Positions 47,873 to 59,369 of a DNA stretch of 64,000 nt are shown here, piece after piece (within the stretch, counting starts at the first letter, position 1; each line of letters starts with the position of its first letter). Made by a program: the position numbers and the translations under genes. Source of the stretch: Physcia stellaris (Eukaryota; Ascomycota; Lecanoromycetes; Caliciales; Physciaceae); NCBI GenBank assembly GCA_018902385.1, contig JABSSW010000014.1, positions 724,473 through 788,472 of the forward strand, given 5' to 3'. A model generated the notes under the pieces. It made no database searches. It was given only the letters and a program-made list of their open reading frames with translations, and had not been told where the DNA came from.

Positions 47873-48030
47873 TGTTGCGAATTCAAATTTGAACTCGATT
47901 GAAACTAATTTATTGTTTCTGTATATTAGCGAACAATTTTTCATTTTCATTCGATGTATTTTACATTTACACACATCTTCATAGTCATAACAATCAATAC
48001 ATGATTATGAATCCCCATTATACTCTAACA
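47873..48030 (+). repeat. Right LTR (158 bp)
   Basis: Same length as the left LTR. The inner ~100 bp are depleted of CC and CT, but the outer ~50 bp keep ATCTTC, ATCCCCATT and ACTCTAACA. Confidence 0.92.
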
Positions 48031-48184
48031 GTGTACGAGAGTGAGGGAGGTTCCCACTACCTGGAGTGCGGCTCAATCAAACCAATCTAATGGGCTATCC
48101 CTTCGGCTCTGTGCATAGTGTTGCTGTTCTAGGTAAGTAGACATTCAGTTCATGATTTAGGCTACCCACAGGTTTTCTGCCTCA

Positions 48185-48682
48185 TCAGCTTTCGATGTCC
48201 GTATTCCACGCACCCTTCTTACTCAACTCTTTCACAGTATTGACCTTCATCCCAACCCACTCTTACATTCACTCCGCCCCAATAGAGTGATGGAATTTGA
48301 TGATTGGCTTGTACCACTTCAAAACAGTCCACTCGAATCTCTTCCCTCGTGTTTTTTCCTCCCTTCAACTCAAGGGCCAAATCGCCCAGTGATACTCTCC
48401 ATGACCACGACGACGGAACTCTGGACGAACGAATAAATCCTCAAGATATATTCCTGGGGCGGCGCGCCACGAAGAGTAATTGTTGAAGAATAATGCCATC
48501 CCTGTACAGAGTTTTGGATTCGACGATGTTGGAGGGAAGATTAAGAGCGTGTTCGCAAATCCTGAGAATGGCTGGGAGGGGAACGAAAGCCTGGCTCGTA
48601 GGGTTTCTTCGGTCGCAAGGACGGAGTCTGAGTCATGCTCGTAAGCTGCAAGCTCTTGAATTAGGGAGAGGATCGTAGGCAC
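48185..48682 (-). pseudogene. Decayed GNAT N-acetyltransferase
   Basis: Read on the minus strand from VPTILSLIQELAAYEHD, the frame shows GMALFFNNYSSWRAAPGIYL and EDLFVRPEFRRRGHG, the acetyl-CoA pyrophosphate loop of GNAT enzymes (polyamine/thialysine acetyltransferase-like). The same frame continues through a TGA (48365-48367) to KRFEWTVLKWYKPIIKFHHS, then TGA (48269-48271) and TAA (48263-48265), to EWVGMKVNTVKELSKKGAW and a stop at 48185. The region after RRRGHG has lost its usual sequence. Three internal stops with recognisable sequence on both sides mean a pseudogene. A 5' exon probably ended at the GGCCAG acceptor just upstream of 48682. It retains many CC and GG, so it was not altered by the process seen in the neighbouring repeats. 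Confidence 0.8.
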
Positions 48683-49162
48683 ATCTGGCCAGGATCAATG
48701 TCAGCGTCGGTTGCGAGCAGTGGCAGAATAGTTGTGAGCGGGACCCACAGCTTAGCAGCTTAGCATCTTGTCTTCAGGTTCACGCTACTGATCGTGGGTC
48801 AGGACCGCACGCAAAGGAGGCCTGAGCCACGATTAAGAGCTATGTAAAGTACAACCCTCTAGGTATGGCATGCTCAGGAAGTGATGATGCCCTTGGCCTG
48901 GCTTGACGAAATTGTAGAAGAGCGAGGCATACCAACTTCTGTAGCGCATCACAATGTTGCTGCTTCAGGATTGCAAGAAGACATCGTATCACGGTGGACC
49001 TTGGGATTGAAAACCCATTCCCCCATTGTCTCAGCAAGTCAGTCCCCCGGATTTTGCGACTTTTAGAAAAAATCCGAGAGATCCCCTCCGCATCCAATTA
49101 GTGAAATTTAGCGTGTTTTCACGCGATCTTTTCTCTCTCACTTCAATCATCATTATTTCACC
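48683..49162. other. Transition from unique DNA to CC/GG-free repeat block
   Basis: Normal composition until about 49060. CC and CT then thin out, and the last CC is at 49161-49162. No LTR end or target duplication is visible at this edge. Confidence 0.6.
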
Positions 49163-49768
49163 AAATTTACGTGTATATGTGTATAATTCAGTGAAGAAGT
49201 TCGATAGTATATAAACATTCAATAATTGAAATATGATTACATTCGAAATTCGTTTGAAATCACTAAATCATTTTCAAATGTCTCGAAACGTTTTCAGATT
49301 TTTCTATTAATCAAAGCATTCGTATGACATTTTCTTCGAATCATGATAATTTTTGAAACATTCATGTGACACGTATAAATTCATTTTACATATTATACAA
49401 TGATTAAACGTTTTGCGACTCGAACGATGTTGTATGTTGACATTTTTGAAAATAAATGTTTGACGTTTTCGAAATCATTGATCGAACAATCATTTCATTC
49501 ACAATAAATTGATTTGATACATTTTGATGATTGATGTATGATATTTGAATTTCGTAAAAATTTTTCAATCAATTTTTGAATAAATACACGTCGATCTCGA
49601 TGACTGAAATTTTTCGTTGATTGATAATGATTTCATACGATGTATGCGTTCGTATTGATCAAATTCATTAATTCGTTTCGTTCATTTGATTTGTTCGAAT
49701 CGTAATATCGTTAATTCATTTCGAAATTGATTTGCACGATTCACATAATTTATATGAAAATTGTATTG

Positions 49769-49960
49769 TGTTACGAGCATGTCTGAAATCTCGATTGAGA
49801 ATTTATTTTATCAACGAAAATTTTTATGAAAATTAGCGTGATTTGAATTTGACGCACAATTTATTTCAAACATTTCGATTTTCTGTACATATTTGTTTTT
49901 TAAATCAAATATTCTCGTTTTGTTATCTGTTTATCTTTTAGTCAGACACGATCTCTGACA
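49769..49960 (+). repeat. Left LTR (192 bp)
   Basis: It differs from the right copy at 15 positions: twelve CpT/ApG-type transitions, one CpA-type, one CpG-type and one T/A transversion. Confidence 0.9.
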
Positions 49961-51625
49961 TTATATTTGATTTTCATCGTGACGAACGATGTAAATTTCA
50001 CACTCGCAAAGTCAACGAGAAGAAAAAAACGCGATCATTCAATTCGTGACGATTTCATTTTCAGCACAAAATCTATCAATTCGCAATGACGATGATTCAT
50101 TGTTTTTAACACAGCAAGATTTCTCGTTTTGCATTTTGCGAGAATAATTGACATTCGATTAAATTTTGTTTTGTGAATTGCTCGTCGAAATACGCGAATA
50201 ATTAAATAAAATCGTCAAAATGTAAAGTTTTCTTAGAAAAAAATCACGAAACAACAAAACGAATTTTCGTGAATTGAATGAAAAATTTACATAAAGCATA
50301 TTCAAATCAACGAAACGAAAATTCTCTCGAAAAAAATCACGAAACAACAAAACGAATTTTCGTGAATGAAACAACAAAACGAATTTTCACGAAACGAAAG
50401 TTTTTTTGAAAAAAATCACGAAACATGACGTTTTTCGTGAATTGAATGAAAAATTTACATAAAACATTTTCATGTCAACGAAACGAGTCAATTGTCGAAT
50501 TTTTTGTTTTTGAAATCAATTGATCAATGAATTTGTTCGAACGACATTCGAGTCAACAATCAATTTTCTATTTTCGAATCAATACGACAATCAATAATCG
50601 ATTTTTTTGTTTTTCGAATCAATCAATCAATCAATCGTGTCAATTTTTTCGCTCGAATTTTTTGCATTTAATCAATAGTCGATTTTTTTTCTGTTCGTCG
50701 ACATTGAATGATTTTTACAATATTCATTTTTTTAAGCGTTGAAACATCGTTTGATAAAAAAAAAAAATCACATACATATCAAATCATTTATTTTTAACAA
50801 ACAAATCAACATTCAAAACATCAAACAAAAAAAATTTGAATTTCGTTTCGTTTCGTATTTGTTTCAACGATTTGTTCGTTGCGATGACATTCAATGAATT
50901 CGTTACAACGATTAATGAATTTGTTTCAATGAAATTTTTAATGAATCGATTAGAACGATTTCAAAATGTATGCGTTCGATTTTTTACATTTTCGCAATCA
51001 ACATCAACGAAAATGAATTTTTTACACACACGATACGAAAACAATGACATGATATGAAAAAATGAAAAACAACAATCAATGTGAATTTGTCACGCAATCA
51101 ATTCAATTCGTTTTTTTTACAAATTTTTGTTTGTTTGTTTGTTTGTCGTTAACACGTTTTATTTCGAATATTTGCAGTCAATCAGAACGCGTCGATTAAT
51201 AAAAACTCGAAAAATTCAAATTCGAAAAATTTGAAACAGCATACGTTCGCGAAATCGATATCGTTTTGTTGTTTTTGTTTTTGTTTTTGTTTTTGTTTTT
51301 GTTTTTGTTTTTGTTTTCGTTTTGTTTTGAAACATCGATCGTTTTATTATATTAATTTGCAAATATTTTCGCGATCAAAATTTTCATCAAAATTTTCAAC
51401 AAGATTTTCATTTTCGTTTTCGCATATATTTTCTGTTTTCGTTTTCGCATTTTCTGTTTTCGCATTTATTTTTTCACGTTTATCGCATTTGTTTTGAAAT
51501 TTTCAACGTCAATTATGATCAAACAAGTATTTGAATCATCGTCGATGAATTTTTTCGCAATGTCGATCGATAAGAAAAATAATATATTCGTTTCGAAACG
51601 AAATTTGAAAAAAACGAAAAAATAA

Positions 51626-51817
51626 TGTTACGAACATGTTTGAAATCTCGATTGAAAACTTATTTTATCAGCGAAAATTTTTATAAAAATTAACGTGATT
51701 TGAGTTTGACGCACAATTTATTACAAACATTTCAATTTTCTGTACATATTTGTTTTTTAAATCAAATATTTTCGTTTTGTTATTTGTTTATCTTTTAATC
51801 AGACACGATTTTTGACA
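51626..51817 (+). repeat. Right LTR (192 bp)
   Basis: Same length as the left LTR. Most CT remaining in the left copy is TT here (for example ATCTCTGACA versus ATTTTTGACA). Confidence 0.9.
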
Positions 51818-51822
51818 TATTG

Positions 51823-53169
51823 CAAATTTCGAAATCATCGCGAAACTTTCACAACATGAAATCATGTAAAATGTTTTTATGTAAAATTTAAAAAATGTGA
51901 CATCAAAAATGTATAGCAAAAACGATTGTATGACTAAATTAATAATTGCAAAATTAATTATTTTTCAAATTTTTGTTCATATAATCAATCAATTTGTTCA
52001 ATCGTACACATATTTCGAAATTTATTCGAAAATATGAATTTGTTGAATTCAATCGAAAATTTGATGTTGACGTGATCAAATTGATCGTTTTCGTGATTTA
52101 TCGAATTTCGATGATCGAATTGCTTGATATAATTTTATCGAAATTCGATTCGCAATATTTTGTTGATTTGAATTTTGAATGTTTTACATGCGTTTTTTTC
52201 TTAACATCGAAACTTTTTGAAATGATCAATATTTTTCGACATGTTTCGCAATAAAAATTGTTAAATTTGTGTAAATATGTTTTTTTTTGAAATTTGAAAA
52301 ATCGCTGTAATCGCGATTTTCGCATTCGTAAATCGTTGAATTGAAAAATTATTGTCATCGTGATTTTCGCATTTAATTATTTTTTATTTCGATTTTTAAT
52401 CAATTTGCGTTAAAAATTTGAAAATACATTTTTTTGAATGATTCAAAAAAAGCATGATTTGACGATTTTACTGTTTGTTGTTTTCAAAATCGAAAATTTG
52501 ATTTCGTACAATTCACAATTTTCGATTTGATGATTGACAATTAATTGATTGATAATGAATTTTGAATTCGAATCATTTTTTATTTTTTGTTTTTTTTTTC
52601 GTATATCGAATTCATGAAAAAATGTTCAAACGCGCAAAACGTTGTTGTCGCGATCGCATTCGATATATCAAATTTCGAAAACTTTTTTGATTTTTTTTTT
52701 CATTTCACATTTTATTCGTCGTTCAATCAAATCGAACAACAATTTTTGAAAATATTTTTGACACGATTCAATTTTTCATGCGTCGTAAATTCTAAACAGT
52801 AAATAACATTGAATTACATGTGAAAATTGAATTTTTTTGTCAACGATTTTATCGTGAAAAATATATTTATTTGACGTCGAACGCGTCGACGATTGATAAT
52901 TTTGTTGACATCGTTTTTTTTTTCGAATTATTTATGTGAAATTTTCGAAACATATTTTTTAAATGTTTAATCATTGCAATTGATTTTCAAATACGTTTTT
53001 CGTAATTTTTTCATTGAATCAAATAATAAAATTTTGACTTATTGTATGATTTATTCGAAATTTGATTTTCTTTATAAATTTTGCTGTTCAAAATGATTTC
53101 AATTCAAAATTTTTCGTTCGTGAATTTTTCGTCATTTTCGATATTCGATTGATACGTGAATTTTAACGA
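51823..53169. other. AT-rich DNA between LTR element and gypsy remnant
   Basis: It probably includes the 3' end and 3' LTR of the minus-strand gypsy element, but I could not match a second LTR copy. Open frames here have no recognisable content. Confidence 0.4.
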
Positions 53170-56100
53170 AATTTTCTTTTTTTTTTTAAATTTGATTTTT
53201 TTCAGCAACGAGACGTGAAAAACGACATGAATTCGTCAACGTTTGAATATTTCGAATTGATATGTTTGATTTTTTATTGTTTTGAATATTTTGAATGAAT
53301 CGAAAAATTTTCATTCGAATTTTTTATTGCGTTTGATGCGAATGTTTTTATCATTGACGTTGACGTAATTTTTTACGTAAAAACGTTTTATTTTTGTTTT
53401 TGCATTTTTGTATTTGATTTGTTGTTTTTGTGCGAATGCTAAATTGATTTTCAATATTTTCATCAATTCGATCAGTTTTTCGACATGCTTTTTCGCAAAT
53501 TTTGATTTAGTTTTGAAATTTGCAAATTTTTCGAAAAATATTTTTGAAATATATTTTTGCATTATCACAAAAAACGACATTTGCGTTGACGCATGTTTAT
53601 TGTTGTTGTAAACAAATTCAATCATCGACAATAATTTTATTCAGTTATTTTGTTGAAAATTGACGTAAATTTTGAAATATTGTTTCATGATTGAGTTTTG
53701 ACGTTTCGTTTGATCATCTGTTTGCGAATAATAAATCGTGAATAATTTAAATTTGATTTTTAAAACATAACATAAAACGTCGTGATATTTCGAAATAAAA
53801 ATCGATTTTTTGTTTGTTGTTATCGATGAAAAAAAATCATGAAATTTAGTGATTTTTCGAATCAATATTTCGACGAAATTTTTTGCGATCATTGTTTTTT
53901 TGATCGAAATGTAATATGTCATTTTCGTTAAACGATTTACGACAACGAATATTGAATCGTACGTTGTTTCGTTTCATGTTTTGTTTTCAAATAAATTTGT
54001 CACGAAGTTCATAATAATGTCAATTCATTTGAATTTCGATATAAAAAAAAACGATAATTTTTCGTATGATTTGTGACGAAATGTTTTGCTTTTTTTGCAA
54101 ATTGCACATGTTTCGCAATATTTTTTTATTTGTGTTCGCATGTTTGAATCATGTTAAAATTTTTTTTTTGTTCGATCAATAATATTTTCGTCGTATTAAT
54201 TTCAAAATGCGTTTTACATCGAAATGATTTGCGAAAAAATTGTCATGATTCGTTTTTATGACGTTTTTTTTTAAACTCGATGAAACGTACAAACGATTTT
54301 CGTGTCACAATATTTTTTTTTCGTCTATTCAAAACGAATGTGATTTTTCAAAAATAATTAATTTTTGTTTCATTTGAATCGCACAAAATTTTTTTTTTAA
54401 CAATGAACGAATCAATTCGACAAAATTGTCAATGATTTTATCGTCGTATGTTGCATTATGTTCATGAATATGTTTTCGCGCAATTATTTCGTCGATCGAT
54501 TCGAAAATCGTTGCATTATTTAATATTAATGTTTTTCATTCGTTGATAATCACGTTTGATGTATTTGAAACGTCAAAAAAATCATTCGAAAAATTGTTTT
54601 TTTCATTTTTTTCAAAAAGTTCGCACGCGAAATTTTCATTTTCGTTGAATTTGAACATCGTTGTTTTGATTTCGTTCACATAAATCGAAAATTCGTTTGA
54701 ATTCGTTTGTAAAAATTGTCGCAAACGCGTCAAAATTTAACGATTGTTTTCAATTTCATTTTCGATGATCGTTATGTGATCAAATCGTTTTGACAAATCG
54801 TTCGCAAAATTTTTATTGTCGAAACGATAATCGATGACAAAATTGTAACGTGACAATTTTTGTGTTCATCGTATTTGTCGAAATGATAATTTTGTTGTAA
54901 TCATAAAACGATTGAAATTTCGATGATTCGTTAAAACGAAAATTTGTTTTTTCGTTTTTTCAAATAATGACGTCAATGTTTAAATGCGAAAATTATAATC
55001 AGAAATTTTTTGTCGTAAATTTCATAATTACATTTCGCGAATATCATTTTTTTTGAAAAATAAATTATCGAATGTCAATGATTTTTGTCGTTTGATTGAT
55101 AAAGTATTTTTTTTATTGTTTTATTCGAAACGTCGATTTTCACACGAATAAATTTAATCGAATCGAAATGTTACAAAACAGAAATTTTCATAAACGTTTT
55201 GCGTAATCGTTTGAATGATTCGAAGATTTCGAAAATCAAAAATTCGTTCGATAATCGTTTTTTATTGTGATTTCTATTTCGATTTCGTTTTTTTTTTTAT
55301 TTTTTTCTTATGAAATTTTGTTGATTTTTTTAGCATGAAAATCAAAAATAATGTCAATTTATTGAAGTTTTTGATAAATCGTTTATAAAAATTGCACAAT
55401 TCGAGAAATTCGAAAATTTCGAACACGTTTTTAGATGTTGATCAATTTTGTATAATTTCGATTTTGTTTTGTTGCATTTGCATTTTTTTCGATGAAACGA
55501 TAAAATTCAAAAACTCGATATTATTTTTGAAAAATTTACATTTTTTCATGTTAAAAAAAAATTTGTGTTTTTTTAGACGATTTAATATTCATTTGACGTT
55601 TTCAACGTGTTGTGTTTCGTTTTTGAAATAGATAATTATATCGTTCAAATAAATTATGATCGACAAATTTAATCGCTCGATCAAAATTTTGTTAACGAAA
55701 TTTTGAAACGTTGCAAATACATTAATAAAATCGAAAAACATGACGATATATTCAAAATGTTCGTATCGTGTTTTGAACGTTGTTTTTCATTCATTTTTTT
55801 TAATACGAAATCGATTGTAAATTGTTATCATGTCAAAATTTGTATATTTGCGAATTTTGTTTAAACGATTTAAACTTTCATCGATTAATGATAGAGAATA
55901 TTTATTTTTGATCGTTAAAAAATTAAAATCTTTGTAATTTACGCATAATCGTAAAATCTCGTTTTTTTTTAACGAACAAAATTGAAACGTTTGCAAAAAA
56001 AATGAAAAATCGAATAAATTCGTTTTCAAAATGTTTATTCAAATATGTTCGCAAAATTTTGAATTCGTTTTTTGACAATGCGTAAATGAATTCATACGAT

Positions 56101-57273
56101 GATTTTTTGTTTGATTTTAAATTTATTGCATGATTATCGAATTCATGATTAAATAATTCGTATGTTTTGTTTTCATTTGTCATGTCAACGAATTCTTTCA
56201 AAATTTCGAATAGAAAATTCTTGATATTTTTTTTTATTTTCGCGAAAACAGAATCGATTTGCGATCGTCGTTCGATATATACGTCATTCAAATATTTTAT
56301 TTCATCAAAAATCATTTGTACGAACATGACGAAAACGTGTTTTTTTTTATTGAAAATTGCATTGATTAGTTTTTTTAATTCGATTTTTTCGATACGATTT
56401 GTGATGAAAAAAAAACGATTTTACAATCATTGATCACGATTCGATTTTGTCGATGTTTCAATCTATATTGATTTCAAATAATTGTATTTAAAACAAGTTT
56501 AAAATCATGTCTCAATTTAAATTTGTTTCTAAAAAATTATCGTTAAAAAAACTATTCACGTCGTTTTCATTTTGTATTTCGAATTGCACGAAATGAATTT
56601 CATAAATTTTAAATGAATGATTTTTTATGATCATTGTTTCGCAATTCGATACGTTGAATGATTTTAATTCGAATCGTTTAACAAATTTATGATTTATTAA
56701 ATTGATTTTTGTTTTTGAATTCATAACGATTTCGAATTTCAATTTGTTTTTTTCGTCAAATGTTTTATTTATTTTGATTTTGATTTTTTTGCATTTGATC
56801 ATGCGAAATTTTTTACGACGACGTTTTGCGTTTTTGATTTCGATAATGAACGTATTGAATTCGTTCGAATTTGAATTTATTCGATCATTTGTTATTGAAT
56901 TTTTTTTTGAATCAATTTGATTGAAAATTATCAAATCGATTATTTTTTTGATTTTGATTCATAAAAAATTTTCTCGAATGAACGAATATTCGATTTAATA
57001 TTTTTACATTTTTTTATATTGCATTCAGATTTATCGCAATTTATGTATCGATCGTTGTTCACGATATTGTTATATTCGATTTTGATTCAACGTCATAATT
57101 TTTGAACTTGATTGATTCTCGATTAAAATTATCGAATTTGAATTTTTTATCGTTTTTTCGATTTTTTCGTCGATTTTTGTTAATTTGATTTTTGTTGTTT
57201 TCGTTTTCATCGAAATTATTTTCATTTTTTTTGCGTTTGTTAAAATCGTTATCAAATTTATTTTAATTGACAT
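53170..57273 (-). mobile_element. Decayed Ty3/gypsy retrotransposon A (internal region)
   Basis: Order on the minus strand is gag knuckle, protease, RT, integrase, as in Ty3/gypsy. A degenerate zinc knuckle lies near 57003-57045. The protease region (LINHKFVKRFEL) is within 56512-56934. RT is at about 55620-56030 (ILRLCVNYKDFNFLTIKNKY), with the active-site YxDD reading YLND. The integrase core is at 53641-53922 (YYSQTDDQTKRQNSIMKQYF), with the usual catalytic Glu as Lys. The integrase C-terminus is at 53311-53631 (EFVYNNNKHASTQMSFF), running into VFHVSLL near 53180. Trp codons appear as TGA (53236-53238, 55787-55789). No Pro, Gly or Trp is encoded. The element is inactive; its LTRs were not identified. 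Confidence 0.85.
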
Positions 57274-59369
57274 TGCGTTGTTTTTTGCGTTGAAAATTTT
57301 CTCGTTGTTTGAAACGTTTAAAAATTATTTTTTTGTCGTTTTCAATTTTTTGTTCGATCAGAAAATTTTGATTATTTTAAATTAAATTCAATACGAAATT
57401 TTGTAATTTTATTGTTGATGAAAATTTCATAAACGAATGTAAATGTAAGAATGTAAACACTGCGTGACTAGAATGTGCGAATAATAATATGAATTGCTAT
57501 GATAAATGCTAAACACATAGTAGAACTAATTGCTAAAAAAACAGAAAGAAATTCGTGAAATTTCGAGTATATAAACACGAGATGCGATAGCTAAATTCGC
57601 AGCGTTTTAGCGTTCGCTTGATCGATTTCGTTTCATTACAACTGTCTTTTTTCTGAATGATCGATTTTTCGTGTCAAATATCAATGTTTTTGTAATACAT
57701 CATTATCGCGTCGCAACAACGTCGTTTTGTATGTAACATTGTGTTTTCAATTTGTAGTTTTGAAGCACTGTAATTCAACAAATAGAAGTAGCAATAGCGA
57801 TGTAATGCAATTTCAAATATTGCGCTCGTGTTGTGAAATCGAGTCGAAATGAATCGCGTCATGTGTTGAAAACTTTTTATTTCAAATTTCGAATTCATTT
57901 TTTGAATTTTTTTTTTTCAGCATATTTATTTTGTAGCAACGTACGTATTCATTTGATTCTTTTTGTTTTTGCGATAGCAACAACTATTTCAACGATGATG
58001 TCAATTTGATATATTGCTGTTTGTACAGTTATTACATCACTTTTGCAAATGATAATGCTGTCGCAATGATGTTTCAATGACGACGAAATTGAATTTTCAA
58101 TTGTCGATCGTGTAATACGTGTGTTAACAACGCAATAAATCATGACGTCGTTTTTTTTGCTTTTTACATTTCGCAAGTCGCTTTCTGCAATTTCTGTTGT
58201 AAATGTACTGTTTATGATGTTGACGTTGTTGATTCAATGCTAAATTGATAAATTTTTTTCATTTGAGCAATTGAATGAGAACACGACAACTCAAATGTTT
58301 TTTTCGCGTGACAGTCGCGAACGCATGTTGTCAAAATTTAATAAACAAACACGCACAATTGTTTCGAATCAGTGTTAATGTATGACAAAATCAATTCATT
58401 TCTGATGTCAACGTTGCGTTCGAAAATTTCGCACAAATTCTAAACACGTTTGCGAAACTTCGAGAAGTAGCAAACGCGTCAAATGTCAATTCTATAGCAA
58501 AAACTCGCATTATTGCGAGAAAAACATGATTTTTTCGCAATTTCAAATTACTGTTCGCGTTTTTGCTGCTCAAAATAGCGCTCAAAACAAATTGAAAACA
58601 ACTTTGAAACTTTGAAAAAATAATAGCATGCAGACTTTGTGCGTAACGTGATTAACATGATGCAAAAACAAATCGAAAAAATTCGTTATTTTTTGTTTTG
58701 ATCGCGTTTCGCAAAATTGTTGCAACAATTACATCAAAATTTGTCATAAAAAACGACTTTCTGCTCGTTGTTTTCTCGTTTTCGTTCGTTTTTGCGCTTG
58801 CTCGAAAGCAAATCAAAATTTTTTCTGTTTCGTTTATTGATTTTGATTTTGATTTTGATTCGTTTCGCGTTGTCTTTTTTTCGATTTTTTTCGTTTTCGA
58901 TTCGTTTGCGTCTGTTTTCGACTTCGTCTCGTCTGCGTCGCAAACAAATTCGTTTGTTGTCGCGTTTGTTTTTGCGTTTGCTTTCGCGCAATAAAATCGC
59001 GTAATACATGATAAACAACGTTTCAATTAAACGCGACGACAACTAACATGACGCAATCGAAATCGATTTGATTGTTGTGATTTGAATTTTGACTGATGAA
59101 TTTATCGACGCGTTGACGTACATTTTCGTGTTTTTTTGAATTCATTAAATCGCATATCTGATGCTGATTCTGTTTGTTTCTGTAGTTTGTTTGCGTTGAG
59201 ATGTTGATGTTTGATATTTCTATTGTAACGTGTTGTTTTGTGATTTGTTTGCTGAAATTTACGAACTTCAATATACTTCTATAGCATCGAAATGTATGCA
59301 AATTGCGCATATAGTCAAAAACAATTCGCAATATCATTTTATTGTTTGTGTTTTCGCGTCGCAATTATT
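57274..59369. other. Inter-element AT-rich DNA, candidate LTR zone
   Basis: It should contain the 5' LTR of element A and the 3' LTR of element B. The segment 57430-57640 differs from its surroundings in being richer in TA and CTA (GCTAAACACATAG, GAGTATATAAACACGAG), as expected of an LTR promoter, but no partner copy is in the window. Confidence 0.35.

Larger units (their letters stand above)
46414..48030 (+). mobile_element. Complete 1.6-kb non-autonomous LTR retrotransposon (TRIM-like)
   Basis: Two 158-bp direct repeats, 46414-46571 and 47873-48030, both start TGTTGCGAAT and end TAACA (canonical TG...CA). They are bounded by the 5-bp target duplication GTGTA at 46409-46413 and 48031-48035. 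A purine tract (GAAAAAAAA) lies immediately before the right LTR, fitting plus orientation. The 1,301-bp interior has no gag or pol content, only AT-rich tandem arrays, so the element must have been moved by another element's proteins. No convincing primer-binding site could be read; mutation may have erased it. From 46459 to 48012 there is no CC or GG dinucleotide. Confidence 0.92.
49769..51817 (+). mobile_element. Second complete non-autonomous LTR element, 2.05 kb
   Basis: Two 192-bp direct repeats, 49769-49960 and 51626-51817, both start TGTTACGA and end TGACA. They are bounded by the 5-bp target duplication TATTG at 49764-49768 and 51818-51822. The 1,665-bp interior carries no recognisable gag or pol, but has internal repeats (AAAAATCACGAAACAACAAA near 50240, 50330 and 50350) and a TTTTTG microsatellite at about 51265-51315. 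A purine-rich tract (GAAAAAAACGAAAAAATAA) precedes the right LTR, suggesting plus orientation. It is inserted in already AT-rich DNA. Confidence 0.9.

Noticed and set aside
51231-51497. 88-residue Phe/Cys-rich open frame
   Set aside because: Translation of a TTTTTG microsatellite inside an LTR element; not a gene.
58652-59042. Overlapping long open frames on both strands
   Set aside because: Product of stop-poor, CpG-rich mutated DNA; lacks any domain and all P, G and W.
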